Assembly (NCBI RefSeq): GCF_014192095.1
Contig: NZ_JACHXN010000006.1
Coordinates: 248,001-312,000, forward strand
Source of the DNA: Phyllobacterium trifolii
GTDB lineage: Bacteria > Pseudomonadota > Alphaproteobacteria > Rhizobiales > Rhizobiaceae
Length of the DNA: 64,000 nt
Direction of reading: 5' to 3'
Positions 1 through 8,322 of the stretch are shown here, piece by piece (within the stretch, counting starts at the first letter, position 1; each line of letters starts with the position of its first letter). The position numbers and the translations under genes were made by a program. A model generated the notes under the pieces. It searched no databases and was not told where the DNA came from. It was given only the letters and a program-made list of their open reading frames with translations.

Positions 1-196
1 CGTTACCGTCAAGGGAGTGGTGACAGTCTTCGTAGGCCAAGCGAGGTGGGCAGTAACGGTGCCCTCTGCGCGCCTGGCTTTGTCGTGACACGCTGCCGGA
101 AATACTTCCCCATTTGCGTGAGCTAATGGAGCGAACCCGCACTGAAAAACGGCTTCGTCCGATAGTTCATAAATGTGAACTTAGGGAGGACTCATA
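1..196 (+). promoter_or_regulatory. Upstream region of xoxF
   Basis: No gene is visible before xoxF. A good ribosome binding site (GGGAGGA, about 183-189) precedes the ATG at 197. The xoxF promoter presumably lies here, but I recognise no -35/-10 pair or operator with confidence. Confidence 0.4.
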
Positions 197-2020
197 ATGC
201 GTGTACACAAGAATTTAATTGGAATTGCATTGGCTACAACGGCCATGACGTTCTCATTGGCGGGGGGTGCTCTGGCCAATGACGATCTTCAGGCTGTAAT
301 TTCTGATTCGAAGAACTGGGCTATCCAGACCGGTGATTACGCTAATACGCGCTACTCGAAACTCAATAAGATTACTGCGGACAATGTCAAAAACCTTCAG
401 GTCGCCTGGACGTTTTCGACTGGTGTGCTGCGCGGCCATGAAGGAGGCCCGCTCATCGTTGGCGATGTGATGTATGTCCATGCGCCTTATCCGAACACCG
501 TCTTTGCGCTTGACCTGAACAATGATGGCAAAATCCTCTGGAAGTATGAACCCAAGCAGGACGCAAACGTCATTCCCATCATGTGCTGCGATACCGTTAA
601 TCGCGGCGTAGCCTACGGCGACGGCAAGATATTCCTTTATCAGGCCGACGCAACGCTCGTTGCCCTCGATGCAAAGACAGGTAAGCCCGATTGGTCCGTG
701 AAAAACGCCGAGGCGGTAGACGGCAGCAAGGGCGAGTCTGGAACGTCCGCACCAATGGTCGTGAAAGACAAGGTCATTGTCGGTATTTCCGGTGGTGAGT
801 TCGGTGTTCGCGGTCATCTGACTGCTTACAATATCAAGGATGGCAAGGAGGCCTGGCGTGCCTATTCGATGGGTTCCGACAAGGAGACCTTGGTCGATCC
901 GGAAAAGACTATGGAGCTTGGCAAGCCAGTCGGAAAAGACTCCAGCACCAAGACCTGGGAAGGTGATCAGTGGAAAGTCGGTGGTGGAACGACCTGGGGT
1001 TGGTATTCGTACGATCCCAAGCTGAACCTGATCTATTACGGTACCGGCAATCCATCTACCTGGAACCCAAGTCAGCGCCCGGGTGACAACAAATGGTCCA
1101 TGACCATCATGGCGCGCGATGCCGATACAGGCATGGCGAAATGGCTCTACCAGATGACCCCGCATGACGAGTGGGATTATGATGGTATCAATGAAATGAT
1201 CCTGGCGGATGGCATCGAAGTCGATGGCAAGCCGCGTGATGTCCTCGTGCACTTCGATCGTAACGGCTTTGCCTATACGATGGATCGTGCAACCGGTGAA
1301 CTCCTGGTCGCAAAGAAATATGATCCGGCAGTCAACTGGGCGTCCGAAATCGACATGGACAAGGACAGCAAGACCTATGGCCGTCCGAAGCTCGTAGCGA
1401 AGTACTCAACATCAAAAGAGGACGTCAATGCGCAGGGCATCTGCCCGGCGGCTCTTGGTACGAAAGATCAACAGCCGGCTGCCTATTCGCCAAAGACCAA
1501 GCTTTTCTATGTTCCAACGAACCATGTCTGCATGGATTACGAGCCCTATAAGGTCAGTTACACCGCCGGTCAGCCTTACGTCGGCGCGACACTGTCCATG
1601 TATCCAGCTCCGAACAGCCATGGCGGCATGGGTAACTTCATCGCATGGGATGCGGCGAAGGGTGAGATCGTCTGGTCCAAGCCCGAGCAGTTCTCTGTCT
1701 GGTCAGGCGCTTTGGCCACCGATGGCGATGTTGTCTTCTACGGAACACTCGAAGGCTATCTGAAGGCGGTCGATAAGGACGGCAAGGAACTTTACAAGTT
1801 CAAGACACCGTCCGGCATCATCGGTAACGTCACCACATACGAACATAAGGGCAAACAATATGTTGCCGTTCTGTCCGGTGTTGGCGGATGGGCTGGTATC
1901 GGTCTTGCCGCTGGCTTGACGAAGCCGAATGAAGGCCTTGGTGCGGTTGGCGGTTATGCCGCTCTTTCCGACTACACGGCCTTGGGCGGTCAGTTGACCG
2001 TTTTCGCTGTTCCTGAGTAA
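197..2020 (+). CDS. xoxF: Lanthanide-dependent methanol dehydrogenase XoxF
   Basis: Periplasmic PQQ quinoprotein that oxidises methanol (and probably formaldehyde), passing electrons to cytochrome XoxG. The 607-residue protein has a signal peptide ending near ALA (residue 27) and the eight-bladed PQQ-ADH propeller. Adjacent cysteines C130-C131 form the disulphide ring seen next to PQQ. Metal and catalytic residues by family comparison are E201, N285 and D327. The extra acidic D329 in the D-Y-D motif is the hallmark separating lanthanide XoxF from calcium MxaF, which has Ala there. Length is normal for XoxF. It heads xoxFGJ and is followed by pqq genes; no mxa genes are in the window. RBS GGGAGGA supports the start. 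Family assignment is very secure; clade (XoxF5-like) is a guess. Confidence 0.97.
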   Translation: MRVHKNLIGIALATTAMTFSLAGGALANDDLQAVISDSKNWAIQTGDYANTRYSKLNKITADNVKNLQVAWTFSTGVLRGHEGGPLIVGDVMYVHAPYPNTVFALDLNNDGKILWKYEPKQDANVIPIMCCDTVNRGVAYGDGKIFLYQADATLVALDAKTGKPDWSVKNAEAVDGSKGESGTSAPMVVKDKVIVGISGGEFGVRGHLTAYNIKDGKEAWRAYSMGSDKETLVDPEKTMELGKPVGKDSSTKTWEGDQWKVGGGTTWGWYSYDPKLNLIYYGTGNPSTWNPSQRPGDNKWSMTIMARDADTGMAKWLYQMTPHDEWDYDGINEMILADGIEVDGKPRDVLVHFDRNGFAYTMDRATGELLVAKKYDPAVNWASEIDMDKDSKTYGRPKLVAKYSTSKEDVNAQGICPAALGTKDQQPAAYSPKTKLFYVPTNHVCMDYEPYKVSYTAGQPYVGATLSMYPAPNSHGGMGNFIAWDAAKGEIVWSKPEQFSVWSGALATDGDVVFYGTLEGYLKAVDKDGKELYKFKTPSGIIGNVTTYEHKGKQYVAVLSGVGGWAGIGLAAGLTKPNEGLGAVGGYAALSDYTALGGQLTVFAVPE

Positions 2021-2033
2021 TCGGGAACGAAGC

Positions 2034-2108
2034 TGACACAGTGAGCCCGCGGATGCAGGCTTTGAACAATGGGTGCCCGGTTTCAACCAGGCCGGGCTCC
2101 CCGTGTCA
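2034..2108 (+). promoter_or_regulatory. Competing RNA hairpins between xoxF and xoxG
   Basis: Two mutually exclusive structures share the right arm. The local hairpin pairs 2071-2080 (GGGTGCCCGG) with 2092-2101 (CCGGGCTCCC), with one mismatch. The long-range one pairs 2034-2039 (TGACAC) with 2103-2108 (GTGTCA) and 2043-2049 (GAGCCCG) with 2093-2099 (CGGGCTC), separated by a symmetric 3x3 internal loop. No T-run follows, so it is more likely an mRNA processing or stability element than a plain terminator. The function is inferred. Confidence 0.5.
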
Positions 2109-2196
2109 CCTGACCCATGTCGATGATTAAACCAACCGTCCAGGCGGCGCCGCAAGGTGCCGACCCAAATTGACGAGTTGAATGCGAGGTTCTTGT

Positions 2197-2721
2197 ATGC
2201 CTATTCGAATGACATTGCTTGCCGTTACTGCCGGTCTTGCGCTTGTAGCGGGTCTCGGCAGCGCTTACGCCGATGACAAAGCCGCAGCAGCTGTTGCCTC
2301 TGACGAAAACGGCAAATATGCCGACAAGGACGGAACTCCCACGTTCAAGATAGGGGCGGACGGTACGGTCGATTGGTACACCTACAGCGGCTTTCGCCGG
2401 TTCAATTCGGATTGTTTTGTCTGTCATGGTGCTGATGGTGCTGGATCGTCCTTCGCACCGGCTTTGGCAAATTCGTTGAAGACAATGAGTTATTCTGATT
2501 TTCTTTCGATTGTCGCTGAGGGCCGCAAGAACCTCAGCGCTGGCAAGGAAAACGTCATGCCGGCGTTTGGCAACAACAAGAACGTCTACTGCTATATGGA
2601 CGACCTCTATGTCTATTTGCGCGCACGCGCCGTGGGTGATCTGCCGCGAGGGCGGCCCGCGAAGCATGAGGACAAGCCGCCTGCAGCCACAGAGGCAGAA
2701 GACTCCTGCATGGGTGGATAA
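2197..2721 (+). CDS. xoxG: XoxG-type cytochrome c, XoxF electron acceptor
   Basis: Small periplasmic c-type cytochrome that takes electrons from XoxF. I chose ATG 2197 over the in-frame ATG 2182 because GCGAGG lies about 7 nt upstream and the product then starts with a clean signal peptide (cleavage near AYA, residue 25). The 174-residue protein has one haem site C73-F-V-C76-H77 and a likely axial Met121 in NVMPAFG. The C-terminal tail is Pro/Ala/Glu rich. It sits between xoxF and xoxJ, and its stop codon is directly adjacent to the xoxJ ATG. Confidence 0.92.
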   Translation: MPIRMTLLAVTAGLALVAGLGSAYADDKAAAAVASDENGKYADKDGTPTFKIGADGTVDWYTYSGFRRFNSDCFVCHGADGAGSSFAPALANSLKTMSYSDFLSIVAEGRKNLSAGKENVMPAFGNNKNVYCYMDDLYVYLRARAVGDLPRGRPAKHEDKPPAATEAEDSCMGG

Positions 2722-3585
2722 ATGATGCGAATTGCACGACCACTGATGAAATGGATAGCCGGTGGCGTTATGGCGGCGGCACTTGCCGTGCCATCCGGTG
2801 CCTTTGCACAAGGTGCAGGTATAGGAGCCGCTGGTGAGTTGGTCGATCCCGATGTGCTTCGTGTCTGTTCGGACCCCTCCAACATGCCTTTCTCCGACGA
2901 GAGCGGCAAAGGGTTCGAAAACAAGCTGGCGGAACTTGTGGCTGCCAAGACCGGTCGCAAATCGGTGGCCTACACATGGTTCCCGATGGCGACGGGCTTC
3001 GTCCGCAGCACGCTGCGGGCCAATCGCTGCGACATTATCATGGGATACGCGCAGGGCGACGAACTCGTCCAGAATACCAATGCCTATTACCGCTCGACTT
3101 ATGTGATGATCTACAAGAAAGACAGCGGCCTTGATGGTGTGGATACGATCGAGGACAGCAAATTAGCCGACAAGAAAATCGGTGTTGTTGCCGGAACACC
3201 GCCGTCAGCAAACCTCGCCAAGGCCGGCTACATGCGCAATGTCCACCCGTATCCTTTGATGGTCGATACGAGGCTCGCGCCTTCGATGGCGGAAGTCATG
3301 ATCAAGGAACTCAGAAGCGGTGTGATCGACGTTGCGATCCTTTGGGGGCCGATGGCAGGTTATTATGCCAAAGAGATCGATCCGAACCTGACGGTGGTTC
3401 CCCTGATCAAGGAGAAGACCGGGCATATGGCATACCGGATCACGATGGGTGTGCGCCCATCTGATCAGGAGTGGAAGCGCACATTGAACAAGGTCATCCG
3501 GGAGAACCAGAGTGAGATCAACAAGATCCTGCTCGATTTCCAGGTGCCCCTGGTCGACGAGAATAACAAGCCGATCACGCAGTAG
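2722..3585 (+). CDS. xoxJ: XoxJ periplasmic binding-protein-like accessory protein
   Basis: Exported 287-residue protein of the quinoprotein-dehydrogenase-associated family that resembles ABC solute-binding proteins (SBP_bac_3 fold). An N-terminal signal peptide ends near AFA-QGAG (about residue 30). The binding-protein-like body starts at LRVCSDPSNMPFS, a typical first strand. In known systems XoxJ/MxaJ is thought to help mature or activate the methanol dehydrogenase rather than to transport a solute. ATG 2722 abuts the xoxG stop, so the two are probably translationally coupled. A second ATG follows at 2725. Confidence 0.92.
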   Translation: MMRIARPLMKWIAGGVMAAALAVPSGAFAQGAGIGAAGELVDPDVLRVCSDPSNMPFSDESGKGFENKLAELVAAKTGRKSVAYTWFPMATGFVRSTLRANRCDIIMGYAQGDELVQNTNAYYRSTYVMIYKKDSGLDGVDTIEDSKLADKKIGVVAGTPPSANLAKAGYMRNVHPYPLMVDTRLAPSMAEVMIKELRSGVIDVAILWGPMAGYYAKEIDPNLTVVPLIKEKTGHMAYRITMGVRPSDQEWKRTLNKVIRENQSEINKILLDFQVPLVDENNKPITQ

Positions 3586-3614
3586 CGTGATGGATGAAGC
3601 GAGGTGAAAAGACG

Positions 3615-4157
3615 GTGCGGAACTGTTCCTGTGCGTTGGCCGTTTTACTTACCGTACTGGTGACGACGGCTTTTGCGGGTGAAACGGCTCCGGAGCCGGC
3701 GGACTACAGGACAGAAAATTACAGGGCGCCGGTTCCTGCCACCCTGAAGGGGGCAAAGGTGGTCACCACCGATGAAACCATTGCCCTGTGGAAAGACAAA
3801 TCGGCGGTGTTCGTCGATGTCCTTCCTCACGATCCCAAGCCGGCAAATCTTCCGGCCGGGACCATCTGGAGGGAAAAAGTCCGGGAGGATATCCCCGGGA
3901 GCATATGGCTCGCAAATGTGGGTTATGGAATCATAAACAAGGAGACGGAAGCCTATTTTCGCAAAGGGCTGAAGTCCCGGTTGGGCGACGACACGAAACG
4001 AAAGGTGCTTTTTTACTGTATGGCCAACTGCTGGATGTCATGGAATGCGGCCAAACGAGCTGTTGAATGGGGATACAAATCGGTACTTTGGTATCCTCTC
4101 GGCACGGATGGCTGGACCGCGGCGAAGCAGCCAACACAGAAAAATGAGCCCTTTTAA
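3615..4157 (+). CDS. PQQ-associated rhodanese-like CxxxCW exported protein
   Basis: Exported rhodanese-domain protein of the family found with PQQ-dependent alcohol oxidation. GTG 3615 is preferred over ATG 3594: GAGGTG sits 8 nt before it and the signal peptide (MRNCSCALAV..., cleaved after AFA) becomes clean. Residues from about 40 onward form the rhodanese-like fold. The motif FYCMANCWMSWNAA supplies the candidate active-site cysteine and the second Cys-Trp pair typical of this family. The biochemical role is unknown; redox or sulphur handling for XoxF, XoxG or PQQ is plausible. It lies between xoxJ and pqqA on the same strand. Confidence 0.8.
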   Translation: MRNCSCALAVLLTVLVTTAFAGETAPEPADYRTENYRAPVPATLKGAKVVTTDETIALWKDKSAVFVDVLPHDPKPANLPAGTIWREKVREDIPGSIWLANVGYGIINKETEAYFRKGLKSRLGDDTKRKVLFYCMANCWMSWNAAKRAVEWGYKSVLWYPLGTDGWTAAKQPTQKNEPF

Positions 4158-4193
4158 TTTCAATCTTGCGCCATAACGGCGTATGATAAGGAG

Positions 4194-4214
4194 AAAGATC
4201 AGTATTTGATCTTT
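4194..4214 (+). promoter_or_regulatory. Small hairpin in the pqqA leader
   Basis: AAAGATCA (4194-4201) can pair perfectly with TGATCTTT (4207-4214) across a 5-nt loop, ending about 7 nt before the AAGGAGGA ribosome binding site of pqqA. It may protect the 5' end of a highly expressed pqqA transcript. The function is inferred. Confidence 0.4.
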
Positions 4215-4232
4215 GAGCAGAAGGAGGAAAGC

Positions 4233-4328
4233 ATGAAGAAAACATGGACAAAGCCTACCATGTGTCAGGTTGCTGCCGGTATGGAACTTTCACGTTACCT
4301 GCCTGCAGAACTCAAGGCAAAAAAGTAA
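4233..4328 (+). CDS. pqqA: PQQ precursor peptide PqqA
   Basis: A 31-residue ribosomal peptide that is the substrate for PQQ synthesis. The conserved Glu18 and Tyr22 (E-x-x-x-Y in MELSRYLPAEL) are the two residues cross-linked by PqqE with PqqD as chaperone. A strong AAGGAGGA site lies just upstream. Length (most PqqA are 22-39 residues) and position before pqqB are normal. Confidence 0.97.
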   Translation: MKKTWTKPTMCQVAAGMELSRYLPAELKAKK

Positions 4329-4340
4329 GATCTGACCCAT

Positions 4341-4369
4341 CGCCCTGCGCGATCTGATCGCGTAGGGCG
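4341..4369 (+). promoter_or_regulatory. Strong stem-loop between pqqA and pqqB
   Basis: CGCCCTGCGCGAT (4341-4353) pairs with ATCGCGTAGGGCG (4357-4369): 13 pairs including one G-U, with a 3-nt loop. There is no U-tract. It is a likely attenuator or 3'-end stabiliser that keeps the small pqqA message far more abundant than pqqBCDE, as reported for other pqq operons. Confidence 0.6.
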
Positions 4370-4425
4370 GCACCTTGTGGTTTCGGCCGGAGCCTCGTCT
4401 CCGGAAGGAGAGGGTTTGTGCCCGC

Positions 4426-5361
4426 ATGCGATTGACAGTCATCGGCTCCGCAGCAGGAGGCGGGTTTCCCCAGTGGAATTGCAATTATCGATTGAGCCGT
4501 GGAGCACGGGATGGCGAAGCCAATTTCCGTGCGAGAACCCAGTCCAGCCTCGCCGCCAGCGCGAACGGGCACGATTGGGTGTTGTTCAATGCATCGCCCG
4601 ACATTCGACAGCAGATTGCCGTCACGCCTGAACTGCAGCCGCGAGCCGATGGACCGCTGCGATCAACGCCCATCCGCGCCGTCATTCTGACCAACGCCGA
4701 TGTCGATCATATTGCCGGGCTGCTCAGCCTGCGTGAGCGCGAACCGTTCACGATTTATGCGACACGGCGGGTTCTCGACGTGCTCGAATCCAATTCAATC
4801 TTCAACGTTCTTGATCGGGAAATCGTCCACAGGCGTGAACTCCCGGTGGGTAAGAGCACGGATATTCTTGACGCACAGGGAAATCCTGTCGGCATTACCG
4901 TCGAAACTTTTGCTGTGCCGGGCAAGGTTGCACTGTTCCTCGAGGACAAATCGAAGGCGAGTGAAGGGTTTGGCACAAAGGAAGGCGATACGATCGGCTT
5001 GCGCATCGCATCGAATGATGGTGCGACGGCCTTCTATATTCCGGGCTGCGCCGGTATCGACGCCCCCCTTAGAGAACGCTTGTCAGGTGCCGATTGCCTG
5101 TTCTTCGATGGCACCGTCTATACCGATGACGAGATGATCACGGCAGGCGTAGGTACAAAAACAGGCGCACGCATGGGCCATATGTACATTTCGGGCGAGG
5201 GCGGTTCGCTGGCGGCGCTGGCGGATCTTGGCATCAGGAAACGAATCTACGTGCACATCAACAATACCAACCCCATTCTCGACGCGGCATCGCCTGAACA
5301 TGCGGCGGTTGTCGCAGCGGGCTGGAAAATAGCATTTGACGGCATGGAGGTCAGGCTTTGA
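4426..5361 (+). CDS. pqqB: PQQ biosynthesis protein PqqB
   Basis: Metallo-beta-lactamase-fold protein needed for PQQ maturation; in current models it hydroxylates the tyrosine part of the Glu-Tyr intermediate. ATG 4426 gives 311 residues starting MRLTVIGSAAGGGFPQWNC, the usual PqqB N-terminus, with GGAGAGG about 12 nt upstream; an earlier in-frame ATG at 4375 gives an atypical extension. The metal motif region TNADVDHIAGLL is present. The stop overlaps the pqqC start (TTGA), showing tight coupling. Confidence 0.96.
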   Translation: MRLTVIGSAAGGGFPQWNCNYRLSRGARDGEANFRARTQSSLAASANGHDWVLFNASPDIRQQIAVTPELQPRADGPLRSTPIRAVILTNADVDHIAGLLSLREREPFTIYATRRVLDVLESNSIFNVLDREIVHRRELPVGKSTDILDAQGNPVGITVETFAVPGKVALFLEDKSKASEGFGTKEGDTIGLRIASNDGATAFYIPGCAGIDAPLRERLSGADCLFFDGTVYTDDEMITAGVGTKTGARMGHMYISGEGGSLAALADLGIRKRIYVHINNTNPILDAASPEHAAVVAAGWKIAFDGMEVRL

Positions 5362-6113
5362 GCAAATTCGGCAATGCGGCGCGAGACGGATTGTCACCGG
5401 CTGATCTGGAAAAGGTTCTGCGCGAGGTCGGTGCGGAGCGCTATCATAACCGTCACCCTTACCACCATCAGATGGTCAACGGCACTTTGACCAAGGGCCA
5501 GATGCAGGCCTGGGCGCTCAATCGCTATTGCTATCAGTCGGTCATTCCGCGCAAGGACGCGATGATCATTGCTCGAGCCGAGGATCCCGAATTTCGTGCC
5601 GAATGGCGCAAGCGGATCGAAGATCATGATGGCGACGACGGCTGGAGTGGTGGCATCGCGCGCTGGCTGAAGCTTGCTACGGGTCTTGGCCTCGATGCAG
5701 ATGATGTCAAAAGCGAAAAGCTGGCGCTGCCGGGCACGCGATTTGCCGTTGGCGCCTATCTTTCCTTCTGCACCAACCGCACGCTGCTTGAGGCCGTTGC
5801 GTCGTCACTCACCGAGCTTTTCTCGCCCGTTATCATCAGCGAGCGCGTTCCGGCCATGCTGGCGAAATATGATTATGTGACGCCTGATATCCTGGCCTAT
5901 TTTGACAAGCGGCCGACGCAGGCGTCACGTGATTCCGATTTCGCCTTGGCCTATGTGATGAAACATGCCGATACGCCGGAAAAGCAGCAGGCCGTCATCG
6001 ACGCGCTCATTTTCAAATGCGATATTCTCTGGGCAATGCTCGATGCGTTAGCTCATGCCTACGGCGAAAAGGGCAATATCCCGCCCGGCGCTTTCGATCC
6101 GGAGGCGGCATGA
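5358..6113 (+). CDS. pqqC: Pyrroloquinoline-quinone synthase PqqC
   Basis: Cofactor-free oxidase that performs the last ring closure and eight-electron oxidation to PQQ. 251 residues, normal length, all-helical TenA-like fold. The motif RYHNRHPYHHQM near residues 30-41 carries the conserved histidines. Translation begins at a TTG (5358) overlapping the pqqB stop, with GGAGG 7 nt upstream. The end overlaps pqqD by ATGA. Confidence 0.96.
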   Translation: MSKFGNAARDGLSPADLEKVLREVGAERYHNRHPYHHQMVNGTLTKGQMQAWALNRYCYQSVIPRKDAMIIARAEDPEFRAEWRKRIEDHDGDDGWSGGIARWLKLATGLGLDADDVKSEKLALPGTRFAVGAYLSFCTNRTLLEAVASSLTELFSPVIISERVPAMLAKYDYVTPDILAYFDKRPTQASRDSDFALAYVMKHADTPEKQQAVIDALIFKCDILWAMLDALAHAYGEKGNIPPGAFDPEAA

Positions 6114-6409
6114 CTGGGGCAAGTCGCGTCCGTGCGGTTGTTTCCATGCAATCGCGACCCATATTAAAGTCTCATGCACGGCTGCAGTATGATACGGTGC
6201 GCGAGGCATGGGCGCTGCTGTCGCCGGAACGGGTGTTCTGGCCGAATGAAGTGAGCCTCGATATTTTGAGGCTGTGTGACGGCCGCCACACCGTTGCGCA
6301 GATGACTGCATTGCTCGCGGACCACTATGCAGCGGATGAAGCCGAGATCGCGCCGGATGTGACCGGCTTTCTGCAGGAGTGGTCCGACAAGTTTCTGGTG
6401 ACGTTATGA
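6110..6409 (+). CDS. pqqD: PqqA-binding chaperone PqqD
   Basis: Small winged-helix RRE-type protein (99 residues) that presents PqqA to the radical SAM enzyme PqqE. The start at 6110 overlaps the pqqC stop as ATGA; a longer in-frame extension begins inside pqqC and is unlikely. Typical PqqD sequence LLSPERVFWPNEVSLDILRL is seen. It overlaps pqqE by ATGA. Confidence 0.94.
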   Translation: MTGASRVRAVVSMQSRPILKSHARLQYDTVREAWALLSPERVFWPNEVSLDILRLCDGRHTVAQMTALLADHYAADEAEIAPDVTGFLQEWSDKFLVTL

Positions 6410-7539
6410 ACGAACCTGTCCTACCCCCGATCGGCATGCTGGCGGAATTGACGCATCGCTGCCCGCTGCAGTGCGCCTATTGCTCCAATCCGGTCGAGCT
6501 GTTGAAAGCCAACCGGGAAATGGATACGGCAGGCTGGCTCTCGCTGTTCGAGCAGGCGGCGGACCTTGGCGTTCTGCAGATACATCTTTCCGGCGGCGAG
6601 CCGACGCTTCGTGCCGACCTCGGGGAGCTTATTGCCTGTCTGGCGCGGCGCGGCGTCTATACCAATCTCATCACGGCGGGCGTTGGCATCGCCGATGGCC
6701 GGATTGAAGCCTGGGCCGAGGCCGGGCTTGATCATATTCAGCTGAGTTTCCAGGGCGCGTTTGCTGCCACCACCGAGAAGATCGGCAATTCGCGCGGCGC
6801 CCATGAAAAGAAGCTCGAAACGGCACGCCGCGTCCGTGCGGCAGGTCTGCCCTTGACGATCAATGCGCCGATCCATCGCCACAACATGGAAGAAGTGCCG
6901 GATTTCATCGAACTCGCGCTCTCCCTTGGCGCCGAGCGGCTGGAAATCGCCAATGTGCAATATGCTGGCTGGGCTCTGCTCAATCGCAAGGCGCTCATGC
7001 CGGAACGCGAAGCGGTCGAGCGGCAGGTGCAGATCGTCGAGGAGGCGCAGGAACGTCTGCGCGGCATCATGACGATAGACTTCGTCACGCCTGATTATTT
7101 CGCCATCTATCCGAAACCCTGCATGGGCGGCTGGGCGCGCGATGCCTTTATGGTGGCGCCCGATGGAACCGTGCTTCCATGCCATGCTGCCGGCACGATC
7201 AAGTCTCTGCATTTCGAGCGTTTCGGCGACTGGAGCCTCAGCCGTATCTGGCATGAATCCTCGGCATTCAATGCGTTTCGCGGAACAAGCTGGATGCAGG
7301 AGCCCTGCCGCAGTTGCGAGCGTCAGGAGATCGATTGGGGCGGTTGCCGTTGTCAGGCCATGGCAATCGCCGGCGATGCTTCTGCTACGGACCCGGCCTG
7401 CATCAAATCACCGCTGCATGCCCGCATGGGTGCGCTGATCAACGAGGCCATCAGCACAAAGACGGCCGACACAACACCGGACGCCTTCACCTATCGCCGC
7501 ATCGGTAGGTCCGTCGAACTCGACCCAACGTCAGCTTAG
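6406..7539 (+). CDS. pqqE: Radical SAM peptide cyclase PqqE
   Basis: Forms the C-C bond between Glu and Tyr of PqqA. The 377-residue protein carries the radical SAM motif CPLQCAYC (CxxxCxxC, residues about 19-26) and a C-terminal SPASM cysteine set (CRSCERQEIDWGGCRC) for auxiliary Fe-S clusters. The ATG at 6406 overlaps the pqqD stop; an upstream in-frame start inside pqqD is unlikely. It is the last gene of pqqABCDE and is followed by a large inverted repeat. Confidence 0.96.
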   Translation: MNEPVLPPIGMLAELTHRCPLQCAYCSNPVELLKANREMDTAGWLSLFEQAADLGVLQIHLSGGEPTLRADLGELIACLARRGVYTNLITAGVGIADGRIEAWAEAGLDHIQLSFQGAFAATTEKIGNSRGAHEKKLETARRVRAAGLPLTINAPIHRHNMEEVPDFIELALSLGAERLEIANVQYAGWALLNRKALMPEREAVERQVQIVEEAQERLRGIMTIDFVTPDYFAIYPKPCMGGWARDAFMVAPDGTVLPCHAAGTIKSLHFERFGDWSLSRIWHESSAFNAFRGTSWMQEPCRSCERQEIDWGGCRCQAMAIAGDASATDPACIKSPLHARMGALINEAISTKTADTTPDAFTYRRIGRSVELDPTSA

Positions 7540-7541
7540 GC

Positions 7542-7668
7542 GCTGTGCGTGGTTCGACAAGCTCACCATGAGGGATGTCAATGATTGCAGGGAGCCAGAA
7601 TCTGCACCGTTGGTGAGTATTGCAATCCACCACCTCCCTCATGGTGAGCTTGTCGAACCACGCACAGC
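7542..7668. repeat. Large perfect inverted repeat (34-bp arms)
   Basis: The arm 7542-7575 (begins GCTGTGCGTGGTTCGACAAG) is repeated in perfect inverted orientation at 7635-7668, with a 59-nt spacer. It lies between the convergent ends of pqqE and the lut-type operon, where it could act as a bidirectional terminator. A diverged relative is at 30972-31157. I have seen this sequence type as a dispersed intergenic repeat in rhizobia and relatives. Confidence 0.85.
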
Positions 7669-7689
7669 ACCTTCTGCGGCAAGCTACAA

Positions 7690-8322
7690 TCAAGGTTTGA
7701 CGATCGATTGCTGGATCGTCTTAGACAGCCCGTATAGGCGTTGCTCGATAATCGTCGGCACTTCGCAGACATAGGTCAGCGATTGGACCCGTTCCTCGAA
7801 TATGCGGGTTTCCCAGGTCAGCCTTTCATTCGCCCTGTCCAATTCCTCCGGGTCGGCATCGGGTTTGGCGCGCATCGCGTCTACCGTCGAGGCTTCCTTG
7901 CGCAGATCCTCCGCCATGTCGCGTTGCTTGTCGGCGTAGCGCGAGATACCGGAGATCACCTGCTCACGCTCGCGGTTCAGGGTGTCGAATACACCTTGGA
8001 ACAGCATGAACATCTTGTCGTTGAGCTGTTCTTTCGGCAGTCCGCCGGCAAACTCGACGATCTGTTTTTGTGCCGCGTCGAGCGGGTTGCGCCGCGCCGC
8101 GACTTCGCCAACGAGATCATCGATTTTTGGATCGCTATCCCAGTTTTTCGCCGCCTCTGGAATGTCCGGGCCGTTCCACACCTGACCGATCGAAAGTTCC
8201 GGTACCTTGCGCTGGACGCAAGGCCAACTCGGATCATTGTTCGCCGCGGCAATAGCTGCGTTGCCGGAAGCCAGCAGGACAAGGCCAGCCGACGCCGCGA
8301 AGAATACCTCTGACCGTTTCAA
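7690..8322 (-). CDS. Exported hypothetical protein, last gene of the lut-type operon (LutG-like by position)
   Basis: 210-residue protein with a signal peptide (MKRSEVFFAASAGLVLLASG..., cleavage near AIAA). The mature part is charged and helical (about residues 95-185) with two cysteines, one near the N-terminus (WPCVQRK) and one near the C-terminus (TYVCEVP), that could form a disulphide. Translation starts at TTG overlapping the permease stop (TTGA), with GGGAGG upstream. No enzymatic motif is visible. By position it corresponds to the small exported protein that follows the permease in lanthanide-transport (lut) clusters; its role is not known to me. Confidence 0.65.
   Translation of the reverse strand: MKRSEVFFAASAGLVLLASGNAAIAAANNDPSWPCVQRKVPELSIGQVWNGPDIPEAAKNWDSDPKIDDLVGEVAARRNPLDAAQKQIVEFAGGLPKEQLNDKMFMLFQGVFDTLNREREQVISGISRYADKQRDMAEDLRKEASTVDAMRAKPDADPEELDRANERLTWETRIFEERVQSLTYVCEVPTIIEQRLYGLSKTIQQSIVKP

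Noticed and set aside
254-1252. Long open frame opposite xoxF
   Set aside because: It lies wholly antisense to a certain gene, with no RBS or family match; such shadows are common in GC-rich DNA.
7542-7668. Insertion sequence ends
   Set aside because: There is no transposase between the arms (only 59 nt) and no visible target duplication; a palindromic repeat or terminator fits better.
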